NCBI RefSeq assembly: GCF_001941825.1
Contig: NZ_CP019038.1
Span: 1,860,001 to 1,924,000 of the forward strand
DNA length: 64,000 bases
Origin: Massilia putida
GTDB taxonomy: Bacteria; Pseudomonadota; Gammaproteobacteria; Burkholderiales; Burkholderiaceae_D
Direction: 5' to 3'
The position numbers were made by a program, and so were the translations under genes. Under the pieces are notes generated by a model. It ran no database searches. It had not been told where the DNA came from and saw only the letters and a program-made list of their open reading frames with translations. Below are positions 47,783-57,213 of the stretch, piece after piece (the first letter of the stretch is position 1; the number at the start of each line of letters is the position of its first letter).

Positions 47783-48115
47783 ATGAAGCGCCCAGTTAGA
47801 CTGCTGAGCATTATTGCCGCCGCGGTTCTGGCGGCGCCGGCAATGGCCGGCGAGATCGTCAAATGTGTGGACAGCAACGGTCACGTCACCTTGACGGACC
47901 AGCCTTGCGCGTCCGGTTCCGCCGCCGTGCCGGTGGCGCGCGACACGCCGCCCCAGCGCCACGTGCTGCCCGCGGCGGAGCTGCCCCGCGTGGCGTGGAA
48001 GAAGCCGAACCTCGCGGCGCCCGCGAAGCTGGCGCGCGACATCGCCACCTTGAAGGAAGCGCGGCGCATGCTGATGCTGCAGGATGCGCGGCCACGCCTG
48101 GCCGGGTTGAATTAG
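47783..48115 (+). CDS. Small exported DUF4124 protein
   Basis: 110 residues. Signal peptide MKRPVRLLSIIAAAVLAAPA is followed by the DUF4124 motif EIVKCVDSNGHVTLTDQPC with two cysteines that could form a disulfide. The rest is a basic, helical tail. AGGAG lies seven bases before the ATG. Divergent from the dehydrogenase operon over a 177-base gap. Function unknown; family members are periplasmic. Confidence 0.8.
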   Translation: MKRPVRLLSIIAAAVLAAPAMAGEIVKCVDSNGHVTLTDQPCASGSAAVPVARDTPPQRHVLPAAELPRVAWKKPNLAAPAKLARDIATLKEARRMLMLQDARPRLAGLN

Positions 48116-48146
48116 GTAGGGTGGACGGGTTTCCCGTTCGCCCTAC
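48116..48146. repeat. Family B intergenic repeat, short form
   Basis: GTAGGGTGGACGGG at 48116-48129 is followed by a partial inverted copy ending CGCCCTAC at 48139-48146. It lies between the DUF4124 gene and the convergent EAL gene, whose TAG stop (48143-48145) lies in the right arm. Confidence 0.7.
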
Positions 48147-51103
48147 AGCAGGTGATCGTCGAACGACGCGAACCCGAGCAGCTCCGGCTCGTTGGCCGAC
48201 CCGCCCAGCGTGCGCACGAGCTTCAGCACGTCCTCGCCCTGGATGAAGCTCGCCGATGAACTCGCGGCCAGCAGTTTTTCCGGCGGCTGCGAGCGCGCCA
48301 CGGCATAGCCCTGCACGTAATCGACGCCGATCTCGGCCAGCGTACGGATCGTGGCCGCATCCTCGGCCCACTCGGCGATCGTGCGCATGCCCAGGTTGGC
48401 GGCCAGGTTGACGATCGCTTCCACGATCGCGACGTTGGCCGGGTGGGCGTTGATGTTGACGATGAAGTTGCCGTCGATCTTGAGCACGTCCGCCGGCAAT
48501 TCCTTCAGGTACGAGAACGACGTATAGCCCGCGCCGAAGTCGTCCAGCGCCACCTTCACGCCGAAGTTGCGCACCTGGTCGATGAAGCGGCGCGTGTTGT
48601 CCAGGTCGTGCAGCGCCACGCTTTCCGTGATCTCGATGCACAGGCGGCTCGCCACGTGCGTGTAGCGCGACAGGATGTCGAGCGTGTCCTGCACGAAGCG
48701 CTCGTCGTTGAGCGACGCGCCGGACAGATTCATGCACACGAAGCGCGTGTTGACGAGGGACTCGAGGTGGTTCTCGATCCACGACAGCGTGGTCGACAGC
48801 ACCCAGCGGTCGATCACGCCCGCGCGTCCGCTCTTCTCGGCGGCGGCGATCAGCGGGCCGGCCGGGGACACGCGGCCATCCGCCTCGCGCATGCGCAGCA
48901 GCACTTCGAAGTTCAGCGATTCATACGGCGCGGAGAGCGACATGATCGGCTGCATCTCGAGGAACATGCCCTCGGTGGCGTCCGGGCCGGACAGGCGCGC
49001 GACGAGATTCAGCTCGTTGGCGCGCTCCTGGAACGCGTTCGAGCCGCGCTCGTACACGACGAGACCGTCCATGTGGCCGCCCTTCGCTTCGCGGCAGGCG
49101 CGGTCCGCGGTCGACACGGCATCCTTCATCGGCATGCCCGGCGACACCTCGATCAGGCCGACGGACCCGCGCACGTGGAACGCCTTGTCGCCCACGCGGT
49201 ACGGCGTGCCGCCGATGCGGTCGACGATGCCGCGGCAGATCAGCGACGCCAGCGGGATCGCGGTCTCGGGCATGACGATCACGAATTCGTCGCCGCCCAC
49301 GCGCCCGATCTTCTGGCCGCCGGCCAGGGTCAGTTCCATGCGCTCGCACACCTGCTTCAGGACTTCGTCGCCGGCCGCGTGGCCGAACAGGTCGTTGATC
49401 AGCTTGAAGCGGTCGAGGTCGATGTAGGCCAGCGCCAGCGGCTTGCCCGCGTTGAGTAACTGCGCGGCGCCGTCGAAGACTTTTTCGATGCCGCGCCGGT
49501 TGTAGACCTTCGTCAGCGGGTCGTTGTTGGCCATGAAGCGCAGCTGCTCCGTGGCCCGGTATTGTTCGGTGACGTCCTGCAGCACGGCCTCCACGCGGCC
49601 GCGCGCGAGCGTGGCGCTGACCATGAAGCGCTGGGCGCCGTCGCGGCTGACGATCTGCATCTCGGCCTCGCTGCGCACGTGCACCTGTTCCAGCAATTCC
49701 GTCCACAGGCTGTCGGCGAAGAACTGCTTCCACGCCGTGCGGCCGGGGACGATCTCGGTCATGCCCAGCATCTTGCGCATGGCCGGGTTGGCGCTCACGA
49801 TGTTGCCGTACATGTCGAGCGTGAACAGGCCGACGGGCATCGCCTCGTACGCATGCTCCAGCTTTTCCTGGGCCTCCCTGCGCTTCTGCGTTTCCATGCG
49901 CATCTGCTCGGCCACGGCCAGCGCGGCCAGCAGGCTCGATGCGAGGGCCGCCGTGACGCTGTTGATCACGTTCAGCACCTGGTGCATGCCGAGCGCCGCC
50001 GACACGACCTCCGCCAGCGACGCGACATAGGTCAGCGCGAACGAGGCCGCGAACCAGCCGGCCACGCGGTTGCGCGAGCGCAGGATGATCGTCAGCAGGC
50101 CCAGGGTCATCAGCGAGAAGCCGAAGGCCATGATCACCCACAGCATCGGCAGGAACCTCCCGTACGGCAGGGTCACCGCGCCGACGAGCAGCGGGATGCA
50201 CGCCCATTGCGTGATGCGCAGCGGGATCGCCCAGCGCGTCTTGACGAGCTCTTCGCGGAACAAGGCCTGGTACAGCGTCAGCGTGGACACGCCGTACAGC
50301 GCGATCGTCAGCGAGCGGCCCAGCAACATCCATTGCGGCGGCACGGTCATGCCGAGCCATTGGGTGTCCCAGCCGGCGGACAGCCCGGCGATGCGCAGAT
50401 TCAGGATCAGCCAGCCGGAGAACAGCACGTACAGCGGCTGGCGGTTGATGAGCGCCGTGATCAGGACGAACAGCGACAGCACGATCATGCCGCCGTCGAG
50501 CAGGCCCGACTTGCGGTGGTAGCCTTCGATGGACAGGTCGAACTGCGTCTCCGGCCATTGCACGACGTTCACGCGCGCAGGGCCGGCGAAGCGGCCGCGG
50601 CACAGGATCTCGCGCGGCAGCTCGGCCGGTTGCAGGGCAAAGCCGGCCTTCGCCGCGTACAGATAGGGCGTGCCCGCCTCGCGCGTGGCCGTGCCGAGCG
50701 ACTGCAAGGTGCTCGCGTCCCAGCAGGCGATATCGACCGCGTGGCGCGACGGGAATTCAATGACGTCGCCGGAGATGCTGCCGGGCGCGCGCGGGTGGGT
50801 GCTGAAACGGAACCACACCGGCGCTTCCGACAGTTGCGTGTCGAAGTACGATACCGGGATGGCGGTGCGCAGGCGGGCATTGGCCGCGGCCGGGCTCAGG
50901 GGATCCGTTTCGCGCACGACGCGGATATCGCGCGCATCGCTGCTGCCCGACACGTACTGGCTGTCCCAGCACAACAGGGCCACGATGGAAACGACGCCGA
51001 TCGTGATCGGAATCAGGTAATAAGCGAACGTCCGGAACGTCAGGTCCAACGCGAACTGCGCCAGGCCCGGCAGTTTCCAGCGGCCGGATGATGTGAATTG
51101 CAT
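48143..51103 (-). CDS. 7TM-receptor GGDEF/EAL protein
   Basis: 986 residues. One membrane helix near the start, an extracytoplasmic 7TMR-DISM-like domain (about 50-190), seven membrane helices (about 200-390), PAS (about 415-520), GGDEF with intact VGGDEF, and EAL. EAL residues look functional: FEVLLR replaces EALLR but keeps Glu, with MNLSG, EITES, DDFGAGYTS, LKIDG, IAEWAE and VQGY in place. The GGDEF lacks an RXXD I-site. It should control c-di-GMP turnover in response to an external ligand. The first ATG is at 51103; a longer TTG start at 51163 is possible. Confidence 0.9.
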   Translation of the reverse strand: MQFTSSGRWKLPGLAQFALDLTFRTFAYYLIPITIGVVSIVALLCWDSQYVSGSSDARDIRVVRETDPLSPAAANARLRTAIPVSYFDTQLSEAPVWFRFSTHPRAPGSISGDVIEFPSRHAVDIACWDASTLQSLGTATREAGTPYLYAAKAGFALQPAELPREILCRGRFAGPARVNVVQWPETQFDLSIEGYHRKSGLLDGGMIVLSLFVLITALINRQPLYVLFSGWLILNLRIAGLSAGWDTQWLGMTVPPQWMLLGRSLTIALYGVSTLTLYQALFREELVKTRWAIPLRITQWACIPLLVGAVTLPYGRFLPMLWVIMAFGFSLMTLGLLTIILRSRNRVAGWFAASFALTYVASLAEVVSAALGMHQVLNVINSVTAALASSLLAALAVAEQMRMETQKRREAQEKLEHAYEAMPVGLFTLDMYGNIVSANPAMRKMLGMTEIVPGRTAWKQFFADSLWTELLEQVHVRSEAEMQIVSRDGAQRFMVSATLARGRVEAVLQDVTEQYRATEQLRFMANNDPLTKVYNRRGIEKVFDGAAQLLNAGKPLALAYIDLDRFKLINDLFGHAAGDEVLKQVCERMELTLAGGQKIGRVGGDEFVIVMPETAIPLASLICRGIVDRIGGTPYRVGDKAFHVRGSVGLIEVSPGMPMKDAVSTADRACREAKGGHMDGLVVYERGSNAFQERANELNLVARLSGPDATEGMFLEMQPIMSLSAPYESLNFEVLLRMREADGRVSPAGPLIAAAEKSGRAGVIDRWVLSTTLSWIENHLESLVNTRFVCMNLSGASLNDERFVQDTLDILSRYTHVASRLCIEITESVALHDLDNTRRFIDQVRNFGVKVALDDFGAGYTSFSYLKELPADVLKIDGNFIVNINAHPANVAIVEAIVNLAANLGMRTIAEWAEDAATIRTLAEIGVDYVQGYAVARSQPPEKLLAASSSASFIQGEDVLKLVRTLGGSANEPELLGFASFDDHLL

Positions 51104-51203
51104 GAGTATCTGCGAGGCTGGTAGCGCGGCCCCGCGGCGCGGGTGGCCGATATCGTTTCGCAAGGATACAGCTTTACAGTAATGCCGTCATGCAATTATT
51201 GAA

Positions 51204-51974
51204 TCAGGCGACCAGTTCATACCGATCCGATGCACGCCACGCAACATTGGTCCCCTTCGCGCTCGGATGCGGCGGCCGCACCCCCGCCCGGCCGCTGACG
51301 TCGATGTCCGGATGGTGGATGTGGCAGAAGAAGTCCAGCAGCGGGTGTTTGGCAGCCGTCCAGCGCGCTTCGATCGTCGCGATGTCGAAGGCCATCACGC
51401 GGTGCGGGATATTGCCCACGTGGCGCAGCGGGACGAAACCCGCTTCCGGGAACACGTCGACGAAGGTCAGCTGTTCGTATTGACGGTCGATCGGCGCGCG
51501 GCCCGTCGCGAGGGCCCAGGCGATGTCGTTGCGCTGGCAGTACATCACGCCGGCCTTGAGCAGCGCCGTCTTGACCATGCGGCCGATGCGGCCGTTGTCC
51601 ACGCCCAGGCGGCTCATCTCCGCCAGCGGCTGGTCGCGCAGCCAGTCCGGCAGCGCGACGGACTCCTCGACGTGCAGCGGCTCATGCAGATTCGTCTGCA
51701 TGCGGGCCGTGCCCAGCGGGGCGCCGTCCAGCTTGGACTCGGCCAGGAAAACGATTGCGTCGTCGCCGTAGTCAGAGCTTTCCGGGGTGGCCAGCTGGCG
51801 CGCGAAGTCCGGGACGTGGCGTGCATAGGCGGCATGGCGCACGCGGACGGCCTTCCAGAGGTCGGCCTCGTTGTCCACGCGCCGGATCGTGAAAGGCAGG
51901 CGTTCCGTCAGCTTGCCCGGGACGCCGGCGGCGACGTGGGTAGGGCGAAGGACGCCGGGGAGGCGCATTTCCAT
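51204..51974 (-). CDS. FeeM-type N-acyl amino acid synthase (GNAT-like)
   Basis: 256 residues. The core RVDNEADLWKAVRVRHAAY, then LGTARMQTN and MSRLGVDNGRIG, resembles the FeeM/PEP-CTERM-linked acyltransferases, which make long-chain N-acyl amino acids from acyl-ACP. AGGAG before the ATG at 51974 decides the start; an upstream ATG in frame would add 24 residues of AT-rich leader. It lies 100 bases upstream of the EAL gene on the same strand. No feeN-type acyl carrier gene is adjacent. The product is unknown. Confidence 0.75.
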   Translation of the reverse strand: MEMRLPGVLRPTHVAAGVPGKLTERLPFTIRRVDNEADLWKAVRVRHAAYARHVPDFARQLATPESSDYGDDAIVFLAESKLDGAPLGTARMQTNLHEPLHVEESVALPDWLRDQPLAEMSRLGVDNGRIGRMVKTALLKAGVMYCQRNDIAWALATGRAPIDRQYEQLTFVDVFPEAGFVPLRHVGNIPHRVMAFDIATIEARWTAAKHPLLDFFCHIHHPDIDVSGRAGVRPPHPSAKGTNVAWRASDRYELVA

Positions 51975-52108
51975 GTTGACTCCTGAGTTGATGTTCAGAA
52001 ACGTAAATTCCGTTTTAAACTTTATCAACGTTGCAGGGGTTAACAAATTGTCGAAAAAGCGTGTCTTTTGCCCCTATTTCAATTTTCAGTAAATCATGAT
52101 CAAGGAAA

Positions 52109-52966
52109 TTAATCGTCCGACAATCGACGCGCCGTGCCGCTGACGCGGATCGAACCGCTTTTTTCCCGGCCGATTTCCGCGTGCAGCAACGACCGCATCC
52201 CCATGTCCTCGCCCTGCACGACGTCGATGGCGCCGCCGTGCGGCCAGCCGATGTCGCGCAGATAGCCGGCCAGCGCCGCCGTCCCCGCGCCCGTGGCCGG
52301 GTCTTCGTAGACGCCCCCGCTGGCGAACGGATTGCGGGTGTGGAACTTGCGCGCGTGTTCGGCCCACACCAGCACGATCGTCGTCAGGCCGTGGCGTGCC
52401 ATCAGCGCGCGGCCGGCGTCCAGGTCGTAGCGCATCGCGGCCAGCAGGTCGCGGCCGGCCAGCGCCAGCACGAGATGGTTCGCGCCCGCATGCGCGAGGC
52501 CGGGCGGAATACGCGGGTCGAGGTCCGCAGCGTGGTAACCGAACAACAACAAGGCGTCCGCGACGAGGTCGGGTTCGGCCGGCCGGCTCCAGGTGGGCGG
52601 CGACTGCAGCGCGGCCGCCACGCGCGCGCCTTCACGCCGCCCTTCGACCGTGATGGCGGCCGCGTTCAGGGTCAGCGCGAACACCCCGTCGCCCTCTCGC
52701 TGCGCCAGTGCCGCGCCGAGCGCGATCGTCGCGTGGCCGCAGAACGGCACTTCGGACGCGGGCGAAAAATAGCGCACGCGCCAACCCGCCCCCTCCTTTG
52801 CCGCGAACGCCGTTTCGGAATAGCCCACCGCGCGAGCCAGGCGCTGCATCTCGTCGACCGGGGGCAGCGCGGGGCCGATCCAGACGCCGGCCGGATTGCC
52901 GCCGGCGTCGCCGTCCGAGAACGCCGCGATGCGGAGGATGTCCTTCGTCGTGATAGCTGTCATCAT
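52109..52966 (-). CDS. PhzF-family isomerase
   Basis: 285 residues. AAFSDGDAGGNPAGVW at the start holds the conserved Asn-Pro-Ala-Gly, the catalytic glutamate is in GYSETAFA, and FCGHATIALGAAL and YEDPATGAGTAALAGYL are family signatures. PhzF proteins are diaminopimelate-epimerase-fold isomerases; outside phenazine clusters they have mostly unknown substrates, and no phenazine genes are here. It is downstream of a LysR gene on the same strand, 28 bases apart, and may be controlled by it. Confidence 0.88.
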   Translation of the reverse strand: MMTAITTKDILRIAAFSDGDAGGNPAGVWIGPALPPVDEMQRLARAVGYSETAFAAKEGAGWRVRYFSPASEVPFCGHATIALGAALAQREGDGVFALTLNAAAITVEGRREGARVAAALQSPPTWSRPAEPDLVADALLLFGYHAADLDPRIPPGLAHAGANHLVLALAGRDLLAAMRYDLDAGRALMARHGLTTIVLVWAEHARKFHTRNPFASGGVYEDPATGAGTAALAGYLRDIGWPHGGAIDVVQGEDMGMRSLLHAEIGREKSGSIRVSGTARRLSDD

Positions 52967-52994
52967 GGTCCTTCACAAAGTGGATGGAAAAGCG

Positions 52995-53891
52995 TCAGGG
53001 CTCCAGCCTGTCTGCCAGGCGCGCGGCGAGAAAATCGACCAGCGCCTTCACGCGCGGCGCCAGCGCGCCCTGTTTGTAGAACACGGCCCACACGGGCTGG
53101 GTCCAGGGCAGCGCGGCGTCTTCCAGCAGCGGCACGAGACGGCCGGCGGCCATGTCGGCGCGCGTGAGGAAGTCCGACAGGCTGACGATGCCGGCGCCCG
53201 CAAGCGCGAGCTGGCGGACCGTGCCGCCGCTGGTGGCCGTCACGTGCGGCGCGATGCGCACGCCCTCTTCGCTGCCCGCCCGTAGCGGCCACGTGTTCAG
53301 CGACGCCGGCGCGGCGAAGCCGATCAGGCGGTGTCTCGCCAGGTCGTCGACGCGCGCGGGGCCGCCGTGGCGTTCCAGGTAGCCTGGCGCGGCCAGCACG
53401 CGGATGCGGCTCGATCCGAGGCGGCGCGCGTTCAAGGTGGAGTCGGACAGGTGGCCGATGCGGAGCGCGACGTCGGCCTTTTCCTCGATCAGGTCGACGA
53501 CGGTCTCGCCGCTCGCGAGCTCCACCTGCACCTGCGGATAGGCGTCGAGGAAGTCCGGCAACAGCGGCGCGATCAGGTGGTCGAGCGCCGGCGTGGCGGC
53601 GTTCACACGCACGATGCCCGCGGGCTGCGCGCGCGCGAGGGCGGCCTGGCTCTCGGTCTCTTCCAGTTCGGCGAGGATGCGGCGCGCGCGCTCCAGCAGC
53701 CAGGCGCCTTCCCCGGTCAGGTCGAGGCGGCGCGTCGTGCGGTGAATGAGGGTCATGCCCAGCTGCTGCTCCAGGCGCGCGATGGTGCGCGACACGCCGG
53801 ACGGCGTCTGCCCCAGCTGCTGCGCCGCACTGGAAAACGAGCCGGTATCGATCACGGCCACGAACGCGATCAACGCCCCTACGTCCAGCAT
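52995..53891 (-). CDS. LysR-family transcriptional regulator
   Basis: 298 residues of the CrgA/AaeR-like subgroup. The winged helix has FVAVIDTGSFSSAAQQLGQT and PSGVSRTIARLEQQLG; the effector domain follows with GIVRVNAATPALDHLIAPLL. It is divergent from the MFS transporter and aldo-keto reductase genes, with a 258-base gap, and upstream of phzF. It could regulate either side. Start supported by the family N-terminus MLDVGALIAF. Confidence 0.87.
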   Translation of the reverse strand: MLDVGALIAFVAVIDTGSFSSAAQQLGQTPSGVSRTIARLEQQLGMTLIHRTTRRLDLTGEGAWLLERARRILAELEETESQAALARAQPAGIVRVNAATPALDHLIAPLLPDFLDAYPQVQVELASGETVVDLIEEKADVALRIGHLSDSTLNARRLGSSRIRVLAAPGYLERHGGPARVDDLARHRLIGFAAPASLNTWPLRAGSEEGVRIAPHVTATSGGTVRQLALAGAGIVSLSDFLTRADMAAGRLVPLLEDAALPWTQPVWAVFYKQGALAPRVKALVDFLAARLADRLEP

Positions 53892-53988
53892 TTTTGCTCC
53901 CAGGTCAAAAGTCTATTGTACGGCGACGGGTTTTTCTTTGCGGGCCGGACCACGACAATGTGACCTCGAACCCATACCACGTCGCCCT

Positions 53989-54027
53989 GCGATCAACCAT
54001 GTCGCTTCCGCGATCAACCACGTCGCC
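53989..54027. repeat. Short tandem repeat CGATCAACCAYGTCGC
   Basis: Two copies of the 16-mer start at about 53990 and 54011, 21 bases apart, with a partial third ending at about 53985 (ACCACGTCGCC). It lies in the lysR-MFS gap and may be a regulator site or a replication-slippage product. Confidence 0.4.
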
Positions 54028-54028
54028 C

Positions 54029-54133
54029 CCCGCGCAGGCGGAGGCCCAGGTACTGTCCGCATCGCCGTAACGCGAGCGACATCGGGCTCCGCCTCCGCGG
54101 GAAGTCGTTTCCGGCAGTGCCGCAGACGACGGT
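54029..54133. repeat. Family A intergenic repeat
   Basis: Left arm CCGCGCAGGCGGAGGCCCA and right arm GGGCTCCGCCTCCGCGGGAA are inverted copies; the right end carries GTCGTTTCCGGCAGTGCCG, the same 23-base unit found twice at 15111-15156. It ends 16 bases before the MFS start codon, so it lies within the transcript leader or promoter. Confidence 0.7.
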
Positions 54134-54149
54134 CTTTTAGGAGAACACC

Positions 54150-55364
54150 ATGCCTCTCGCCCTCTGGGCGCTCACATTGAGCGCCTTCGCCATCGGCACG
54201 ACGGAATTCGTGATCGTCGGCCTGATCCCCACCATCGCCGCCAGCCTGCACGTGTCGGTGCCGTCCGCCGGCCTGCTCGTCAGCCTGTACGCGCTGGGCG
54301 TCGCCATCGGCGCGCCCGTACTGACCGCCCTCACCGGCCGCGTGCCGCGCAAGACGCTGCTGCTCGGCCTCATGCTGCTGTTCACGGCCGGTAACCTGAC
54401 CGCGTGGATGGCCCCCGGTTACGCCGCGCTGATGGCCGCGCGCGTGCTCACCGGCCTCGCGCACGGCGTGTTCTTCTCGATCGGTTCGACGATCGCCACG
54501 AGCCTCGTGCCCAAGGAAAAAGCGGCCAGCGCCATCGCCCTGATGTTCAGCGGCCTGACCGTGGCGCTCGTGACGGGCGTGCCGCTCGGGACGTTCATCG
54601 GCCAGCGTTTCGGCTGGCAGATGACGTTCCTGGCCGTCGCGCTGCTCGGCGTGATCGCGTTCGCCGGCATCGCCCTGCTCGTCCCGCGCGACACCGCCGG
54701 CAGCGCGCCCGCGGGCCTGCTCACGCAACTGTCCGTGCTGAAGAAACCGCGCCTGCTGCTCGTATACGCGATGACGACCCTGGGCTATGGCGGTTCGTTC
54801 ATCGCGTTCACGTATCTCGCGCCGATCCTCGAACAGGTCGCGGGCTTTTCGCCGACCAGCGTCGGCCTCGTGATGCTCGTGTACGGCGTGTCGGTCGCCT
54901 TCGGCAATATCTGGGGCGGCAAGCTGGCCGACCGCAAGGGTCCCGTGCGCGCCCTGCAGATCGTGTTCGCGCTGCTGGCCGGCGTGCTGTTCGTCCTCGA
55001 CGCCACGGCCGCCAACAAGATCGCCGTCCTCGTCACCGTGCTGGCCTGGGGCGCCGTCGCCTTCGGCAACGTGCCGGGCCTGCAGGTGTACGTCGTGCGC
55101 CGCGCCGAGATCGACGCACCACGCGCCGTGGACGTGGCATCTGGCCTAAACATCGCCGCGTTCAACGTCGGCATCGCCCTCGGTGCCTGGGGCGGCGGCC
55201 TGATCGTGGCGCACCTGGGCCTGATGCACACGCCGTGGATCGGCGGCCTGATCGTCATCGGCGCCCTCGCCCTCACGATGCTGGCCGGCTGGCTGGACCG
55301 GCGCGATCCGGCGCCGCAACCCGGCCACGCGACGCGCCGCGAACGCGCCGTCGCCATGCACTGA
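54150..55364 (+). CDS. MFS transporter (AraJ/YdhP-type drug or sugar efflux)
   Basis: 404 residues, twelve membrane helices. [20 protein letters not shown] is characteristic of the DHA1 AraJ/YdhP/SotB branch, followed by the loop 2-3 motif [12 protein letters not shown] and [14 protein letters not shown] after helix 5. GGAGAACACC precedes the ATG. The aldo-keto reductase gene follows within 17 bases, so the two are probably co-transcribed. Substrate unknown; family members export drugs or sugars. Confidence 0.87.
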   Translation: MPLALWALTLSAFAIGTTEFVIVGLIPTIAASLHVSVPSAGLLVSLYALGVAIGAPVLTALTGRVPRKTLLLGLMLLFTAGNLTAWMAPGYAALMAARVLTGLAHGVFFSIGSTIATSLVPKEKAASAIALMFSGLTVALVTGVPLGTFIGQRFGWQMTFLAVALLGVIAFAGIALLVPRDTAGSAPAGLLTQLSVLKKPRLLLVYAMTTLGYGGSFIAFTYLAPILEQVAGFSPTSVGLVMLVYGVSVAFGNIWGGKLADRKGPVRALQIVFALLAGVLFVLDATAANKIAVLVTVLAWGAVAFGNVPGLQVYVVRRAEIDAPRAVDVASGLNIAAFNVGIALGAWGGGLIVAHLGLMHTPWIGGLIVIGALALTMLAGWLDRRDPAPQPGHATRRERAVAMH

Positions 55365-55381
55365 GTTTTCAAGGAGTGTTC

Positions 55382-56188
55382 ATGCACACCACCATCCCGC
55401 AGCTGGGCCTCGGCACCTTCCGACTGCAAGGGCAACAGGCCATCGACGCCGTCGCCACCGGCCTGGCACTGGGTTACCGCCACGTCGACACCGCGCAGAT
55501 CTACGGCAACGAGGCCGAGGTCGGCCAGGCGCTCGCGGCATCCGGCGTGGCACGCGGCGACGTCTTCGTCACCACCAAGATCTGGACGGAGAACCTGGCA
55601 GCAAGCCGCCTGCGCGCCAGCCTCGAAGAAAGCCTGGCCAGGCTGCGCACCGACTACGTCGACCTGACGCTGATCCACTGGCCGTCGCCGGGCGGCGCGG
55701 TCCCCGTCGCGGAATCGATGGAAGCACTGCTCGCGGCGCGCGAGGCGGGCCTGACGCGTGCCGTCGGCGTGTCGAACTTCCCCATCGCGCGGCTGGCCGA
55801 CGCCATCGCCGCCGTCGGCGCGCAGAATATCGCGACGAACCAGGTCGAGCTGCACCCGTTCCTGCAGAACCGCGCATTGGACGCGTTCATGGCCGATGCG
55901 GGCATTCACCTCACCGCGTACATGCCGCTCGCCTACGGGAAGGTGCTGGACGACGCGACGATCCGCCGCATCGCAGGCGCACACCGGGCGACGCCGGCCC
56001 AGGTGGCGCTGGCGTGGGCGCTGGCGAAGGGCCATGCGGTGATCCCGTCGTCGACGCGGCGCGCGAACCTGGACAGCAATCTGGGCGCGCGCGACCTGAT
56101 CCTGTCCGGCCGGGACATCGCCGCCATCGACGCGCTGGACCGGGGCGAGCGGCTCGTCAGCCCGGACTTCGCGCCAACGTGGGACTGA
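55382..56188 (+). CDS. dkgB: Aldo/keto reductase (2,5-diketo-gluconate reductase DkgB type)
   Basis: 268 residues. The AKR catalytic tetrad is present: Asp and Tyr in [16 protein letters not shown], Lys in TTKIW and His in [17 protein letters not shown] and the C-terminal [14 protein letters not shown] bind NADPH. Length and start [15 protein letters not shown] match DkgB. AAGGAG lies six bases before the ATG. It reduces small aldehydes or ketoacids; co-expression with an MFS exporter suggests detoxification. Confidence 0.85.
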   Translation: MHTTIPQLGLGTFRLQGQQAIDAVATGLALGYRHVDTAQIYGNEAEVGQALAASGVARGDVFVTTKIWTENLAASRLRASLEESLARLRTDYVDLTLIHWPSPGGAVPVAESMEALLAAREAGLTRAVGVSNFPIARLADAIAAVGAQNIATNQVELHPFLQNRALDAFMADAGIHLTAYMPLAYGKVLDDATIRRIAGAHRATPAQVALAWALAKGHAVIPSSTRRANLDSNLGARDLILSGRDIAAIDALDRGERLVSPDFAPTWD

Positions 56189-56201
56189 ATGCCCGCATCG
56201 C

Positions 56202-56231
56202 GTAGGGTGGACGGCGAGCCGCCCACCCTGC
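56202..56231. repeat. Family B intergenic repeat, short form
   Basis: GTAGGGTGGACGGC at 56202-56215 and GCCGCCCACCCTGC at 56218-56231 form a near-perfect inverted repeat with a two-base spacer, between convergent genes, where it could act as a bidirectional terminator. Confidence 0.7.
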
Positions 56232-56235
56232 TTCG

Positions 56236-56943
56236 CTATTTATCCAGCTCCGCGTAGTGGCGGAAAATCCCTTCCTCGTTGAAGGCCAGCCGCCGCTTCG
56301 ATTTCAGATAGGCCGCGATGCGCGGCCGCGCGGCCACGCGGTCGTGCAGCGCCATCAACAGCGGATAGCCCGCGTCGATGCGGGCCAGCGCCTTGGGAAA
56401 GGCGTAGCGCAGGCCGGCGACGAGCTGGAACAGCGACAGGTCGGCATATGTGACCGCGTCGCCCAGCAGATAGTCTTTCGGTTCCGGCCGGGCCAGCAGG
56501 TTCTCGAACCAGTCGAAGAATTTCGGAATGCGCGTGTCGATGAAGTCGGCCGCGCGGCGCTTGGCTTCCGGGCGCTGGTCCTCGTAGTACAGCGACGTGG
56601 CGATCGGGTGGTGGGTGTCGTGCGCCTCCGCCACGATGTCGGCGATCGTCAGCTGGATCTGGTTCACCCAATATTTACCCTGCGCATCCTGCGGCGCCAG
56701 CCCGTGGCGCTCGCCCAGGAACATCAGGATGTTGGCGGTCTGGCCCACCGTCACGTCGCCCGCCTTCAGGAACGGCGGCGCGAACGACGGGTGGTCGGCG
56801 CCGTCCATCGCCGCCATCATGCGCGCCATGCCGCCCGGCTCGCGCGCCACGTCCACGTAGTGCACCCCCGCCTCTTCCAGCGCCAGCCGCACGAATTCGC
56901 CGCGGCCCTGGATGCTCGGCCAGTAAAAAAGTTCATACACCAT
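56236..56943 (-). CDS. Glutathione S-transferase (sigma/prostaglandin-D-synthase-like)
   Basis: 235 residues. The N-terminal thioredoxin fold begins MVYELFYWPSIQGRGEFVRL, with the catalytic Tyr in the first strand region and SFAPPFLKAGDVTVGQTANI as the glutathione-binding loop. The C-terminal helices follow, with TYADLSLFQLVAGLRY. GAGGAGCG precedes the ATG at 56943; the longer frame to 56976 has no such site. It is convergent with the AKR gene and divergent from the VirK-like gene. Confidence 0.83.
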   Translation of the reverse strand: MVYELFYWPSIQGRGEFVRLALEEAGVHYVDVAREPGGMARMMAAMDGADHPSFAPPFLKAGDVTVGQTANILMFLGERHGLAPQDAQGKYWVNQIQLTIADIVAEAHDTHHPIATSLYYEDQRPEAKRRAADFIDTRIPKFFDWFENLLARPEPKDYLLGDAVTYADLSLFQLVAGLRYAFPKALARIDAGYPLLMALHDRVAARPRIAAYLKSKRRLAFNEEGIFRHYAELDK

Positions 56944-57213
56944 GCCACGCTCCTCAACTTGTTCGGTCTGACTCAATTATTGAGCAGCTTTTCGATGTTC
57001 GGCGCGGCAATCGTGCTAGTCTTGCGTCTGGCATGTGCCTGACAAAAGATCAACAAAGAGAGACATGAAGACAACAATAAAAAGAGTGGGGATGCGTTTT
57101 CGATGGTGCCGATCTTGATCTGCTGAACGATTTTTTCCCGTTGAGTAATCCCGCCCGCCAGAACGGTGGGGGGACGAGATGAACCACCGATAACGAATCG
57201 CCCGGAGCGCACC

